Below, piece by piece: positions 8,706-18,000 of a stretch of 64,000 nucleotides of DNA (position 1 is the stretch's first letter; every line of letters starts with the position of its first letter). Origin of the DNA: Helicobacter apodemus. Lineage in GTDB: Bacteria; Campylobacterota; Campylobacteria; Campylobacterales; Helicobacteraceae. The notes beneath the pieces are model-generated. The model was given only the letters and a program-made list of their open reading frames with translations, made no database searches and was not told the origin of the DNA. A program made the position numbers and the translations under genes. The stretch is taken from assembly GCF_000765745.2 (NCBI RefSeq), contig NZ_JRPC02000004.1, positions 1 to 64,000 on the forward strand, given 5' to 3'.

Positions 8706-9417
8706 AGGTCTTTATACCCTACAATTCAAAACCAAACAAAACTTTGAAGAAAATCTTGCACACCTAAAAAGTCTTATTATAAATTGCGAAGCACAATCTA
8801 TTATTTTAGCCCCTGAAGTTTGTTTAACAAACTTCTGTTACCAAAGGATGGAGGAAGCCTCTGAATTTGCTAAAGTGGCTACAGAAGTGCTTTTGAAATT
8901 ATCCCTTGATAGAACCATTGTTTTATCAATGATTGAACAATACCATAAAGGCTTTTATAATACCCTAAAAGTCTTCCACAAAGGGGATTTACTCCATCTA
9001 CAAAATAAGCATAAACTTTTTCCATTAGGCGATGAACATTTACATTTTCAAGCTGGTGATATAGAAGAAATCACACCCTTTAATCTTGATGGACTTAAAT
9101 GTGGAGCAATCAATTGCTTTGAATTGCGTTTTATTGAGATATGGCAACGTTTAAAGGGATGTGATTTAATATTTGTCCCCGCACAATGGGCAAAAGAAAG
9201 AAAAGATCATTTCCAAACCCTTACAAAAGCCCTTGCTATCACGACACAAAGCTTTGTAATGGCAAGCAATGGAGCTAATGATTCTATGGCAAAAGGAAGC
9301 TGTATTATTACACCTTTTGGGTATGTTATTAATGATGATCTAAAGAAAATCATAAACTATAAAGCAAACTTTGATGATATTACAAAAGTGCGTAAATTTA
9401 TGAATATAGGGTTATAA
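8695..9417 (+). CDS. Carbon-nitrogen hydrolase (nitrilase superfamily)
   Basis: 240 residues from the ATG at 8695, which has AAGGGAG twelve bases upstream and overlaps nrdB by 11 bases; an in-frame ATG at 8629 lies deep inside nrdB and is unlikely. The nitrilase Glu-Lys-Cys triad can be placed: Glu in LAPEVCLTN, Lys in LQNKHKLFP, and Cys in [10 protein letters not shown]. The substrate cannot be told from sequence; family members cleave amides or nitriles, and Helicobacter homologues are often annotated as beta-alanine synthetase-like. The stop codon shares a base with the pcm start (TAATG), so translation is coupled. Confidence 0.8.
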   Translation: MISRGLYTLQFKTKQNFEENLAHLKSLIINCEAQSIILAPEVCLTNFCYQRMEEASEFAKVATEVLLKLSLDRTIVLSMIEQYHKGFYNTLKVFHKGDLLHLQNKHKLFPLGDEHLHFQAGDIEEITPFNLDGLKCGAINCFELRFIEIWQRLKGCDLIFVPAQWAKERKDHFQTLTKALAITTQSFVMASNGANDSMAKGSCIITPFGYVINDDLKKIINYKANFDDITKVRKFMNIGL

Positions 9418-10049
9418 TGCAAAGTCTCAAAACTGCGAATATGGTGCGTGAGATTCTTAAAGAATTTCCTATTAGCCAAAAAGTGCAACAGGCATTTTTA
9501 AGCATAGATAGAGAAATTTTTACCCCTAATGGATTTGCCTACCTTGCTTATAGTCTTGATGCACTTCCTATGGGTGCCAATCAATGGATTAGCTCTCCTT
9601 TAACAGTAGCTAAAATGACAGAATACTTACAATGTGAAGGTGCAGATAATGTTTTAGAAATTGGCTGTGGAAGTGGTTATCAAGCAGCAATCCTTAGCTG
9701 TCTTATCCGCAGAGTCTTTAGTATTGAACGCATTGAGAGACTCTTAAATGAAGCAAGAGTTAGGATTAAACACTGCAACTTAAACAATATTAACACCAAG
9801 CTAGATGATGGGCAAAATGGCTGGAGTGCCTATGCACCTTATGATAGAATCCTCTTTTCAGCCGCAACTCACGAAATCTCCCCTGCTATTATCCATCAAC
9901 TTCAAGAAGGAGGTATTTTAGTAGCTCCTTTGCAACAAGGAGACAAACAAATCATTACGCGATTTTGCAAACACAATGGAACTTTAACCAACAAAGAAGA
10001 GCTAGAGATTTGCTCGTTTGTTCCTATATTAAGCGGAATCTCCAATTAA
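9417..10049 (+). CDS. pcm: Protein-L-isoaspartate O-methyltransferase
   Basis: 210 residues, the family's usual length. The SAM-binding motif VLEIGCGSGYQAAIL sits near residues 78-92, preceded by the family pattern ISSPLTVAKMTEYL (related to ISxPxxVAxM). The enzyme methylates isoaspartyl residues in aged proteins so that they can revert to aspartate, a repair function in the cytoplasm. It starts in the TAATG overlap with the nitrilase-family gene and is followed after 8 bases by an unrelated sulfotransferase-like gene. Confidence 0.92.
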   Translation: MQSLKTANMVREILKEFPISQKVQQAFLSIDREIFTPNGFAYLAYSLDALPMGANQWISSPLTVAKMTEYLQCEGADNVLEIGCGSGYQAAILSCLIRRVFSIERIERLLNEARVRIKHCNLNNINTKLDDGQNGWSAYAPYDRILFSAATHEISPAIIHQLQEGGILVAPLQQGDKQIITRFCKHNGTLTNKEELEICSFVPILSGISN

Positions 10050-10057
10050 GGGATATA

Positions 10058-11323
10058 ATGAAACAATCACTAACTAGAAAGATTTATGAAAAAGAGGGAT
10101 TGAAAGCGTGTATAAACTATATCATTAATAAAAGAATCTATAAAATTAAAGATAAATTTTATTGTCTTCTTTCTCCAATAATTTGGAGACTCCCTCTACC
10201 TAAGACCTATCATTTCTTATTAATTGCAAATTACGCTTGTGGAAGTATGGCGATTCAGTCCTTTTTGTCTAAATGTGGAGTATCTTTAAATAGCAATTTT
10301 GGTAAATTAGGTGATTTTACTAGGAATAGAAAAATCTATTATACAAAATATTTTTTTCACGCTCTAAGTCCCAATTCCTATAAAGCCCTAAATTTCAGAC
10401 CTACCCATTATCTTGATACTATCAATACCCAAAAGCTTCTTGCTAGAATCCACAAAAACATCCCCTTATTAGTGCCTGTAAGAGACCCCTTTTCTTTGTT
10501 CTTAACCGCTTTCAATCATACAAACTCCGATAAAGCTTATAATATAAAAGTGCATTTTAAACTTTTTGATGATTTCAAAACCTTTTTTAACCAAAAGACT
10601 TTCAGGGCTCTAACATTAGGCGATTTACAGGTTAAAACAGTAGCTTTAAAACATCCTAAAATTTATCTAACCCATTTCTTTATTATAATGGCACATTTTA
10701 AGCTTTATAGTATTACAAAATTATTTACAGGGAGGCGGGCAAATAAAGTTTATTATATAGATTTACAAGAGCTATCTCAACAAAAGGCTTTTAAGACAAT
10801 GCAAACCTTATCCCACTCCTTTGGTTTCCCACAACCTAAAGAAGAAGATAAGGCGTTTTATGAAGAAAAGGCATATAATGCTTTATCTTTTTTATTTTTA
10901 CCCCTTATTATCACTATTCCTATAAGCTCCCATAATATAGAAATTACCATAACCACTTACCAGCAAACAATCCATTTCCAATCCCAAAAATCTATTAATG
11001 AGTTTTTCTCTATACCCCAAAATCTCAATATTCACTTACTTATCTACCCTAAAGACTTAAAAATACTCAAAAGCAATTTAGAGGTTTTTTCTCAAGTTAT
11101 TAACTATATTAATAATATTCTCTTAGAAATGCAAGAAGCTACTCTTAGGCATAATCAAGCTAAACTTAAAGAAAAAGATATTTTAGAAATAGTGGCTACC
11201 AATCCACTTTTAAAGAGGGAATTAAAAGAATTTTTAGATTATGAATTACAAGATATTAAAAAATGCCGACGAGATATTGTGGATTCTTGGGAGCATTATA
11301 GGGCTTTTGAAGCAATGTTTTAA
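10058..11323 (+). CDS. Sulfotransferase-like protein of unknown substrate
   Basis: 421 residues from the ATG at 10058; upstream in-frame codons lie inside pcm. I do not recognise a specific family. Two stretches resemble the PAPS-binding elements of sulfotransferases: ANYACGSMAIQSFL (near residues 56-70; usually a GS/T-rich loop before a helix) and PVRDPFSLFLTAFNH (near 140-154; compare the RDP...S.Y element). There is no signal peptide. The C-terminal 100 residues are charged, helical and could form a coiled coil. The protein is Lys/Asn-rich. A DUF2972-like or other glycan-modifying protein is an alternative. It closes the nrdB-led gene string and ends 5 bases before the convergent ribB stop. 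Confidence 0.5.
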   Translation: MKQSLTRKIYEKEGLKACINYIINKRIYKIKDKFYCLLSPIIWRLPLPKTYHFLLIANYACGSMAIQSFLSKCGVSLNSNFGKLGDFTRNRKIYYTKYFFHALSPNSYKALNFRPTHYLDTINTQKLLARIHKNIPLLVPVRDPFSLFLTAFNHTNSDKAYNIKVHFKLFDDFKTFFNQKTFRALTLGDLQVKTVALKHPKIYLTHFFIIMAHFKLYSITKLFTGRRANKVYYIDLQELSQQKAFKTMQTLSHSFGFPQPKEEDKAFYEEKAYNALSFLFLPLIITIPISSHNIEITITTYQQTIHFQSQKSINEFFSIPQNLNIHLLIYPKDLKILKSNLEVFSQVINYINNILLEMQEATLRHNQAKLKEKDILEIVATNPLLKRELKEFLDYELQDIKKCRRDIVDSWEHYRAFEAMF

Positions 11324-11328
11324 ATGAT

Positions 11329-12351
11329 TTAAACCTTAATCTGTTCTAAAATCTTAAGACCAAAACCACTTAAATTCGCATATTCATTCATATGTGAAGT
11401 ACTAAGCAATCTAAAATCTTCTACGCCTAAGGATTTTAGAATCTGGGCTCCAATACCTAAATCTTTAATATCTTTATGATCCTTTGTTTGTAAAAAAACT
11501 AAATACCCTCCTGCTTCTTGAAGTCTCTTAACAGCGTTTAAAATCCCATTATAACTGACTTTATTTTCTAAAAAGGCTAAATCTGGTCTAATAATATGGA
11601 ACTTTACCAAAGGCACCTTTACTTCTTTAAAGGCAAAAATCGTATGGATTCTATTTAAATGATCTTTAGTTTGTATTTTTTTGACCTTATGTCCTAAAAA
11701 TTCACTCTCTTCCTCACAAATCGCTGATATAAGCTGCTCAAAGCGCAAGCGATATTCAATCAAATCAGAGACATAAAGAATCTTAAGATTATGCTTTTTA
11801 GCAAATTCACTTAAAAACTTATCTCCTCTCCTTGCCATTAACCCATCTTCTCTCATAATCTCACAAATCACGCTAATAGGCTTTAACCCCGCTAATTTAC
11901 AAATATCTACACTGGCTTCTGTATGTCCTGTCCTCTCTAGCACTCCACCCTCTTTTGCAATAAGGGGAAAAATATGCCCTGGACGCACAAAATCCTCTGG
12001 CTTTGCATTAGGTCTGCACATAAGATTAATCGTTAAATCTCTTTCGTAGGCAGAAATTCCTGTTTTTGCCTCTCTAGCATCAATAGAAATTGTAAAAGCG
12101 GTTTCGTGATTAGAACTATTATGACTTACCATAGGGGGTAAATCTAATACATTAGCAATTTCTTTAGTAATAGAAACACAAATTAACCCTCTAGCCTCTT
12201 GTGCCATAAAATTAATTTTCTCAGGTGTGCTAAAAATTCCGCTTAAAACCAAATCTCCTTCATTCTCCCTATCTTCATCATCCATAACAATAATCATCTC
12301 ACCTTTTTTAATAGCCTTAATAGCTTCCTCTACTCTTAAAATGGAATCCAT
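11329..12351 (-). CDS. ribB: 3,4-dihydroxy-2-butanone-4-phosphate synthase with a degenerate GTP cyclohydrolase II domain
   Basis: 340 residues. The N-terminal 200 residues are a complete DHBP synthase: acidic metal/substrate motif DDEDRENEGD (residues 24-33), RPGHIFPL and TGHTEASVD. It converts ribulose 5-phosphate into the four-carbon precursor of riboflavin. The C-terminal part aligns loosely with GTP cyclohydrolase II (DLGIGAQILKSLGV) but lacks the three zinc-binding cysteines (no C..SE..DCG-type motif) and most catalytic residues, so it cannot be an active RibA. A similar arrangement, with a separate ribA, is known in H. pylori. Commonly labelled ribBA. Confidence 0.9.
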   Translation of the reverse strand: MDSILRVEEAIKAIKKGEMIIVMDDEDRENEGDLVLSGIFSTPEKINFMAQEARGLICVSITKEIANVLDLPPMVSHNSSNHETAFTISIDAREAKTGISAYERDLTINLMCRPNAKPEDFVRPGHIFPLIAKEGGVLERTGHTEASVDICKLAGLKPISVICEIMREDGLMARRGDKFLSEFAKKHNLKILYVSDLIEYRLRFEQLISAICEEESEFLGHKVKKIQTKDHLNRIHTIFAFKEVKVPLVKFHIIRPDLAFLENKVSYNGILNAVKRLQEAGGYLVFLQTKDHKDIKDLGIGAQILKSLGVEDFRLLSTSHMNEYANLSGFGLKILEQIKV

Positions 12352-12423
12352 TTTGAAACCTTATATAATTTAAAATTATCTTAAAATTCAGAAGTATATC
12401 GAATTTTTCTACATTTTTTAAAC

Positions 12424-12756
12424 TTAAGAATTACTTTGTAAATATTCTTTAGGAATATTAAAATAATTATCATCAAAATAATAAATATTATTTAATCCCT
12501 GCTTAACAAGCTCACTCCCAAACTCTGCTGCACTAGAACCACTATGGCAATAAAGTAAAATTTTCTTATCTTTATTTTCCTGTGCGATGAATGCAATACG
12601 TTTAAGGGAGGATAGATTAAGAGCATTTTGTATATGACTAATCAAAAAATATCCACGAGAACGCAAATCAATAACAATAAAATCTTCAAAAAATTGATGG
12701 GTTTGATTAGGTAGAAACCTAAAAGGAATCGCCAAGCTTTTGTTTTTAACATACAT
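12424..12756 (-). CDS. Single-domain rhodanese-like protein
   Basis: 110 residues, one rhodanese domain. The active-site loop is CHSGSS with Cys70, six residues long as in sulfurtransferases, and the N-terminal IVIDLRSRGYFLISHIQNALN matches the conserved aspartate/arginine and GHIxGAxN region. It has no signal peptide, so it is probably cytoplasmic. Such proteins pass sulfane sulfur to acceptors; the partner here is unknown. It is transcribed toward ribB and divergent from hemD 46 bases away. Confidence 0.85.
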   Translation of the reverse strand: MYVKNKSLAIPFRFLPNQTHQFFEDFIVIDLRSRGYFLISHIQNALNLSSLKRIAFIAQENKDKKILLYCHSGSSAAEFGSELVKQGLNNIYYFDDNYFNIPKEYLQSNS

Positions 12757-12802
12757 TGTAATCTTGCCTTAAAAGGGTAAAATTTGATAGAATTTTAAAG
12801 TA

Positions 12803-13486
12803 ATGAAAAAAGTCTATTATATCACAAAAAGAAATACGGCAACAAATTTAGATAGCTCCATAAGCCTTTTAGAATTGTTAGAAATTAAACAACTTCAAGA
12901 TAAACAACTCTTTTTAAAATTACAGCAATGTAATTGCCTCATTTTTACCTCTAAAAACGCCATTTTTGCCCTTGAAGAAAATGCTGGTCAGAAATGGCAT
13001 AAAATTCCTTGCTATGTGATAGGTAAAGGTAGCAATCAAACTTTAGAACATTTTGGGGTAAAAGCGAAATTTATAGGGACGCAATCTTATGGGAATTCTT
13101 TTGCTATGGAATTGCAACATCAGCTAAAGGGCAAAAAACCTCTTTTTATAAGGGCTAAAAAAATCGCTTCTTCTTTAGTAGAAATACTAGGAGATGCACA
13201 GATTCACCTTTTAGAATCTATCCTTTATGAAACCCTACCTATCAAACTTAGTCAAACACAAAAAGAAAAGTTAATGCCTCAAAAAGATGCTATTTTATTT
13301 TTCAGTGCACCATCATCTGTGGAAGCTTTTTTGTTAAACTTTCAATGGCAAAAAAACTATACCGCACTATGTATTGGAAAAACAACCCTAAAATATACAA
13401 AAACTTCTTTAGGAGCAAGGGCTAAAATCTTACTCTCTCCTCATTTAAGTATCCACTCCTCCTTAGAATTTGCAAAAACTTTATAG
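12803..13486 (+). CDS. hemD: Uroporphyrinogen-III synthase
   Basis: 227 residues. HemD is poorly conserved, but the family's marks are present: IFTSKNAIFALEE near residues 47-60 (the TSxNAV-like element), a second half with LFFSAPSSVEAFL (the FTSPSAV-like element), and CIGKTTLKYTKTSLG near the end (the IGxxTA element). It closes hydroxymethylbilane to uroporphyrinogen III in haem synthesis. hemE, the next enzyme in the pathway, is at 22845 in this window. A MATE gene follows after 18 bases on the same strand. Confidence 0.8.
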   Translation: MKKVYYITKRNTATNLDSSISLLELLEIKQLQDKQLFLKLQQCNCLIFTSKNAIFALEENAGQKWHKIPCYVIGKGSNQTLEHFGVKAKFIGTQSYGNSFAMELQHQLKGKKPLFIRAKKIASSLVEILGDAQIHLLESILYETLPIKLSQTQKEKLMPQKDAILFFSAPSSVEAFLLNFQWQKNYTALCIGKTTLKYTKTSLGARAKILLSPHLSIHSSLEFAKTL

Positions 13487-13504
13487 GGTATAAAAAGGAA
13501 TTTT

Positions 13505-14857
13505 ATGAAGAAATTAAACCTCAAAACAACACCCATACCTAGACTTTTCTTATCTTATTTTATTCCCTCTTTAGTGGCTATGCTTGCTCTATCTACTTAT
13601 TCTACCATTGATGGAATATTTGTGGGTAAAAAATTAGGAGAAAATGCACTAGCAGCCATTGGAATTGCGTGGCCTATTTTTCCTGTGCTTATTGCTTTTG
13701 AATTGCTCTTTAGTGTAGGTGGAGCAGCAATGAGTTCTTATTTTTTAGGTAAAGGCAAAGCATTTAGGGCAAGGATTATCTTTAGCTCTGTTTTTTATTT
13801 TGCTCTCTTTACTTCTATTATAGGAGGATTTACGCTTTATTATTTTAGTGACTTTGTCGCTTTATATTTAGGGGCTAACGCAAATTTACTTCCTTTAGTA
13901 AAAGAATATACAGAAATTATTTATCTAGGTGCTTTTGTGATTGTTCTGCACCCTACATTAGATATTTTTGCCATCAATGATAAGCAACCCATTCTAGCAA
14001 TGGTGGCAATGATTGTTGGTTCTTGTATGAATATTCTTTTAAACTATCTATTCCTCTTTGTTTTTGATTTTGGCATTGGTGGAGCTGCTTTAGCCACTAT
14101 TTTAGGGCATAGCATTGGAGCTTGTATTTTACTACAGCATTTCTTACGAAAAAAAGGAGATTTATTTTTAATCAGGGCTTTTGATGTTTATGCACTTTTA
14201 AATGCAACCAAAAATGGTATTCCTCAAAGTAGCTCAGAAATTAGTATGAGTATTATGATGCTTATTTTTAACCATACTATTATGAATATTGCTGGAGATA
14301 GAGGCATTTCTATTTATAGTGTTGTAATGTATATGAGTATTATCCCTTTTACAATTTTATTGTCTGTCGCTCAAGGAGTTCAACCTATTTCAAGCTTTAA
14401 TTATGGAGCTAATCTTTTAAGAAGAGTTAAAGAGGTTTTTTACTTTAGTTTGAAATTTAGTCTCTTAGTGGGGATTATTTTATATATTGCTTTTTATAGC
14501 TTTGGTTCTTTTGTTATTCCTTGGTTTTTGCAAGACAATATTGCCTCAAGAGATGCCCTATTGTCCTTAGAGACAAAAAAGGCAATGAATCTTTATTTTA
14601 TGAATTTTATACTCTTGGGAATAAATCTTGTAAGTGCCACCTTTTTCCAATCTATCCAAAAAACCTTTATTTCTTTTATCATTACCTTATCCTATACCCT
14701 CTTGTTTACTTTATGCTTTGTATTGGTTTTACCTAAATTCTACGGATTTGAAGGCATAATGAGTGCCAACCCCCTAGGGGTATTATGTGCTAGCATTGTA
14801 GTATTTGGGATTATTCTAAAGGAACAGAAAAGCGGAATCTTAAAGAAAAGCTTATAA
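13505..14857 (+). CDS. MATE-family multidrug/toxin efflux protein
   Basis: 450 residues with about twelve hydrophobic helices arranged in two halves, as in MATE transporters (LFLSYFIPSLVAMLALSTYSTIDGIFVGKKLGENALAAIGIAWP is a typical first-half start, only in part quoted elsewhere). These inner-membrane proteins exchange drugs or metabolites for sodium or protons. The start has AAAAGGAA upstream. Probably co-transcribed with hemD. The substrate cannot be predicted. Confidence 0.88.
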   Translation: MKKLNLKTTPIPRLFLSYFIPSLVAMLALSTYSTIDGIFVGKKLGENALAAIGIAWPIFPVLIAFELLFSVGGAAMSSYFLGKGKAFRARIIFSSVFYFALFTSIIGGFTLYYFSDFVALYLGANANLLPLVKEYTEIIYLGAFVIVLHPTLDIFAINDKQPILAMVAMIVGSCMNILLNYLFLFVFDFGIGGAALATILGHSIGACILLQHFLRKKGDLFLIRAFDVYALLNATKNGIPQSSSEISMSIMMLIFNHTIMNIAGDRGISIYSVVMYMSIIPFTILLSVAQGVQPISSFNYGANLLRRVKEVFYFSLKFSLLVGIILYIAFYSFGSFVIPWFLQDNIASRDALLSLETKKAMNLYFMNFILLGINLVSATFFQSIQKTFISFIITLSYTLLFTLCFVLVLPKFYGFEGIMSANPLGVLCASIVVFGIILKEQKSGILKKSL

Positions 14858-14888
14858 GAATATAAATTTCGCAATATAGTTTTTAAGG

Positions 14889-14924
14889 ATAATACTTTGA
14901 TAATGTTTTTAAGAGTAGTATTAT
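14889..14924. promoter_or_regulatory. Inverted repeat upstream of aspA
   Basis: Arms ATAATACT (14889-14896) and AGTATTAT (14917-14924) enclose 20 bases, about 70 bases before the aspA start. The position between the MATE stop and aspA fits an operator or an mRNA leader hairpin for the aspA-dcuA pair. No regulator is suggested by sequence alone. Confidence 0.3.
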
Positions 14925-14994
14925 TGCAATGAATCTTAAACTTTTAAGAGGCTTTAAGATTCAAATCCATATCATAAAGAAAGGTTCATTAACA

Positions 14995-16401
14995 ATGGGA
15001 ACTAGAAAAGAACATGATTTTATTGGAGAGTTAGAGATTTCTGATGATGTCTATTATGGAGTGCAAACTTTTAGAGCACTTGATAATTTTCAAATGAGCG
15101 GTAGAAGATTAAAAAATTATCCTTTTTTCATCAAAGCTTTTGCACAAATTAAAAAAGCTGCCATTTTAGCCAACAAAGAAGTAGGAGTTTTAGATTCTAC
15201 GAAGGCTGATGCCCTAGCAAAGGCTGCTGATAGATTAATTCAAGGAGAATTTTTAGAGCAATTTGTCGTAGATATGATACAAGGCGGTGCTGGAACAAGC
15301 ACAAATATGAACGTTAATGAGGTTTTAACAAACATAGCTCTTGAAAGTATGGGACATAAAAAGGGAGAATACCAATTCTTACACCCAAACGATCATACAA
15401 ACTTAGGGCAATCTACTAATGATACCTATCCTAGTTCTATAAAAGTAGCAACTTGGAACAAACTTAGTGATCTAACTAAGGCTATGGAAACATTAAAAAC
15501 AGAGCTTGAAAATAAGGCTAAAGAGTTTAAAGATGTGATTAAAATGGGTAGAACAGAGCTTGAAGATGCAGTTCCTACGACTTTAGGGAATACTTTTAAC
15601 GCTTTTGCTAGTTATATTAAAAGTGATTTAGAAAGGGTGCAATACGCAAAAGAAGTAATGAGTACTTTAAATATGGGTGCAACTGCTATTGGAACAGGGA
15701 TTAACTGCCATCCTGATTATAAAAATATTGTTGAGAAAAAACTTAATGAAATTACCGGTGGGAATTTTAAACCCGCAGAAAACTTAATTGCTGCGACACA
15801 AGATACCGCAGATTTTGTTTTTGTAAGTGGAGTTTTAAAAACTGCAGCCGTGAGATTAAACAAAATTGCGAATGATTTAAGGCTTATGAATTCAGGTCCA
15901 AGATGTGGTTTAGGAGAAATTAATCTCCCAAAAATGCAGCCTGGAAGTTCAATAATGCCAGGAAAAGTTAATCCGGTCATTTGTGAGGTTGTGCAAGAGG
16001 CTTGCTATGAAGTTATTGGCAATGATACAACGATTATGCTATGCTCTGAAAGAGGAGAATTTGAATTAAATGCGGTTGAACCGGGTATTGCTTATGCGTT
16101 ATTTAATTCTTTAATACTTTTAGAAAATGCTATGAAAACCCTAGCATCAAAAGCCATAAAAGGACTAAATGCGAATGTAGAATCTTGCAAAAAATCAGTT
16201 TTAAACTCTATAGGCATTGTTACCGCCTTTAATCCTATCTTAGGCTATGAAAAATCAGCAAGCATTGCTAAAGAAGCTCTACAAACAGGAAAAGCTGTAG
16301 GAGATATTTGTTTAGAAAGAGGATATTTACCCAAAGAAGAAATTGAGAAGATCTTAGATCCACAGAATATGCTAAATCCTCAAATGAAAGCAAAAAAATA
16401 A
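14995..16401 (+). CDS. aspA: Aspartate ammonia-lyase
   Basis: 468 residues from the ATG at 14995, which has AAAGG upstream and matches the family N-terminus (RKEHDFIGELEISDDVYYGVQT); an in-frame ATG at 14929 would add 22 residues without a family counterpart. The fumarase/aspartase signature is GSSIMPGKVNP near residue 317. The enzyme deaminates aspartate to fumarate and ammonia. The dcuA gene follows after 10 bases. Together they import aspartate, make fumarate as an electron acceptor, and export succinate, a known arrangement in anaerobic and microaerobic bacteria. Confidence 0.96.
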   Translation: MGTRKEHDFIGELEISDDVYYGVQTFRALDNFQMSGRRLKNYPFFIKAFAQIKKAAILANKEVGVLDSTKADALAKAADRLIQGEFLEQFVVDMIQGGAGTSTNMNVNEVLTNIALESMGHKKGEYQFLHPNDHTNLGQSTNDTYPSSIKVATWNKLSDLTKAMETLKTELENKAKEFKDVIKMGRTELEDAVPTTLGNTFNAFASYIKSDLERVQYAKEVMSTLNMGATAIGTGINCHPDYKNIVEKKLNEITGGNFKPAENLIAATQDTADFVFVSGVLKTAAVRLNKIANDLRLMNSGPRCGLGEINLPKMQPGSSIMPGKVNPVICEVVQEACYEVIGNDTTIMLCSERGEFELNAVEPGIAYALFNSLILLENAMKTLASKAIKGLNANVESCKKSVLNSIGIVTAFNPILGYEKSASIAKEALQTGKAVGDICLERGYLPKEEIEKILDPQNMLNPQMKAKK

Positions 16402-16411
16402 AGAGGTTTTT

Positions 16412-17830
16412 ATGGAAACAATTGTTTTTGCGCTTCAAATTATTGTTCTTTTAGGTGCTATTTTTATCGGTATTCGCTTAGGTGGGATTGGTATTGGTTA
16501 TGCCGGTGGAATTGGAGTTGTTATTTTAGGGCTTGCTTTAGGAATGAAACCAGGTAACATTCCTTGGGATGTTATTTTAATTATTATGTCTGTTATTGGG
16601 GCAATTTCTGCTATGCAATTAGCTGGTGGGCTAGATTATCTCGTGCAAATTGCAGAAAAAATTTTACGTTCTAATCCAAGATATATTAATTATCTAGCAC
16701 CAACTGTTACCTATTTTTTAACAATTTTAGCAGGAACTGGACATACAGCATTCTCAATGATTCCTGTTATTGTAGAGGTAGCAAAAGAGCAAAACATTAA
16801 ACCTAGTGCTCCCCTTTCTATTGCTGTTGTTGCTAGTCAAATTGCCATTACCGCAAGTCCTGTAAGTGCGGCAGTAGTTTATATGAGTGGAGTATTAGAA
16901 CCACTAGGATGGAGTTATCCTATTTTGCTTGGGATTTGGATTCCTACGACTTTTATTGGTTGTATGCTTACTGCCTTTATCATTACAATGTTTTCAAATT
17001 TAGATTTAAGCAAAGATCCCATCTATCAAGAAAGGCTTGCTAAGGGTTTAGTAAAAGCTCCAGCAGGCACACAACACACAGAGCTTAAAAAAGGTGCTAA
17101 ATTATCGGTGCTTATTTTCTTAATTGGTGTTTTAGCGGTTGTATTTTATGCAACAACTATTTCTGATGTAATGCGTCTTCCTATGCTTAATTATGTAAAT
17201 TCTCTTATTGCAAGTGATTCAAGTCTTGCTGTTTTAGCTAGTATTGTAAAAAGCTATATTGACCCTGTAATTGTCCCTAGAGATGCCGCGATTATGAGCT
17301 TTATGCTTTCTGTCGCAACTTTTATTGTGATTTTTTGTAAAATAGAGCCGGGCAAAATTGCTGATACAAGCGTGTTTAAATCCGGTATGGTTGCTTGTGT
17401 GTGTGTTTTGGGCGTAGCGTGGCTTGGAAATACCTTTGTAGAAGGTCATATTAATACAATTAAAGATTTAGCTTCTGTTTGGGTTGGAAAAATTCCTAGC
17501 TTATTAGCTGTAGTTTTTTTCTTTGCTGCAATGTTACTTTATTCACAAGCTGCAACGGCAAAAGCCATTACCCCTGCTGTTATTGCAGCACTTGGCATAA
17601 GTGCTGCAAACCCAGGTGATTCTTATATAATTGTCGCTTCTTTTGCTGCAGTTTCTGCACTTTTTGTTTTACCCACTTACCCCACCCTACTTGGTGCTGT
17701 GCAAATGGACGATACAGGCTCTACAAGACTTGGTAAATATGTTTTTAATCACGCTTTTTTAATTCCTGGTATTTTAGCAATTTTCCTCTCTGTCGCATTA
17801 GGTTTTGGGGTAGTCGCACTTCTAGCTTAA
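16412..17830 (+). CDS. dcuA: Anaerobic C4-dicarboxylate transporter DcuA
   Basis: 472 residues, hydrophobic throughout. It follows E. coli DcuA rather than DcuB in conserved stretches: ARLGG-like IRLGGIGIGYAGGIG, MKPGNIPWDVI, QIAITASPVSAAVVYMS, and LPTYPTLLGAVQMDDTG near the C-terminus. It has a roughly 40-residue longer middle region than E. coli DcuA. The protein exchanges aspartate, fumarate and succinate across the inner membrane and works with AspA directly upstream. The gene ends just before strong inverted repeats. Confidence 0.95.
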   Translation: METIVFALQIIVLLGAIFIGIRLGGIGIGYAGGIGVVILGLALGMKPGNIPWDVILIIMSVIGAISAMQLAGGLDYLVQIAEKILRSNPRYINYLAPTVTYFLTILAGTGHTAFSMIPVIVEVAKEQNIKPSAPLSIAVVASQIAITASPVSAAVVYMSGVLEPLGWSYPILLGIWIPTTFIGCMLTAFIITMFSNLDLSKDPIYQERLAKGLVKAPAGTQHTELKKGAKLSVLIFLIGVLAVVFYATTISDVMRLPMLNYVNSLIASDSSLAVLASIVKSYIDPVIVPRDAAIMSFMLSVATFIVIFCKIEPGKIADTSVFKSGMVACVCVLGVAWLGNTFVEGHINTIKDLASVWVGKIPSLLAVVFFFAAMLLYSQAATAKAITPAVIAALGISAANPGDSYIIVASFAAVSALFVLPTYPTLLGAVQMDDTGSTRLGKYVFNHAFLIPGILAIFLSVALGFGVVALLA

Positions 17831-17832
17831 AC

Positions 17833-17875
17833 CTCTTTTCTCTATAAGAGAAAAGAGTAACTAAGATTTAGTTAC
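17833..17875. terminator. Two adjacent perfect hairpins after dcuA
   Basis: First hairpin: CTCTTTTCTC (17833-17842) pairs with GAGAAAAGAG (17848-17857). Second hairpin: GTAACTAA (17857-17864) pairs with TTAGTTAC (17868-17875). They begin three bases after the dcuA stop. No long U-tract follows, so a rho-independent mechanism is uncertain, but the position and symmetry suit ending transcription from one or both sides. Confidence 0.55.
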
Positions 17876-18000
17876 TAATAAAGTGAATCGGGTTTAAAAG
17901 TCTCCTTAGAGGCAACTAATACATCTAAAGTTTTCCTCATTAATCCTAAAGTTAATATAAGGGTAACCCATAAAATCACCTAAGCTACTATGCCTTGCAT
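17875..18000 (-). pseudogene. Short membrane-protein-like ORF interrupted by a TAG codon
   Basis: On the minus strand an ATG at 18000 starts MQGIVA, then an amber codon (17982-17980), then the same frame continues as VILWVTLILTLGLMRKTLDV and ends at 17875 after SKETFKPDSLY. Without the TAG it would be a 41-residue protein with one membrane helix. It follows directly on the small ORF at 18001-18093 (TAA then ATG). A GTG right after the TAG (17979) could start a 34-residue version. The function is unknown and chance cannot be excluded. Confidence 0.3.
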
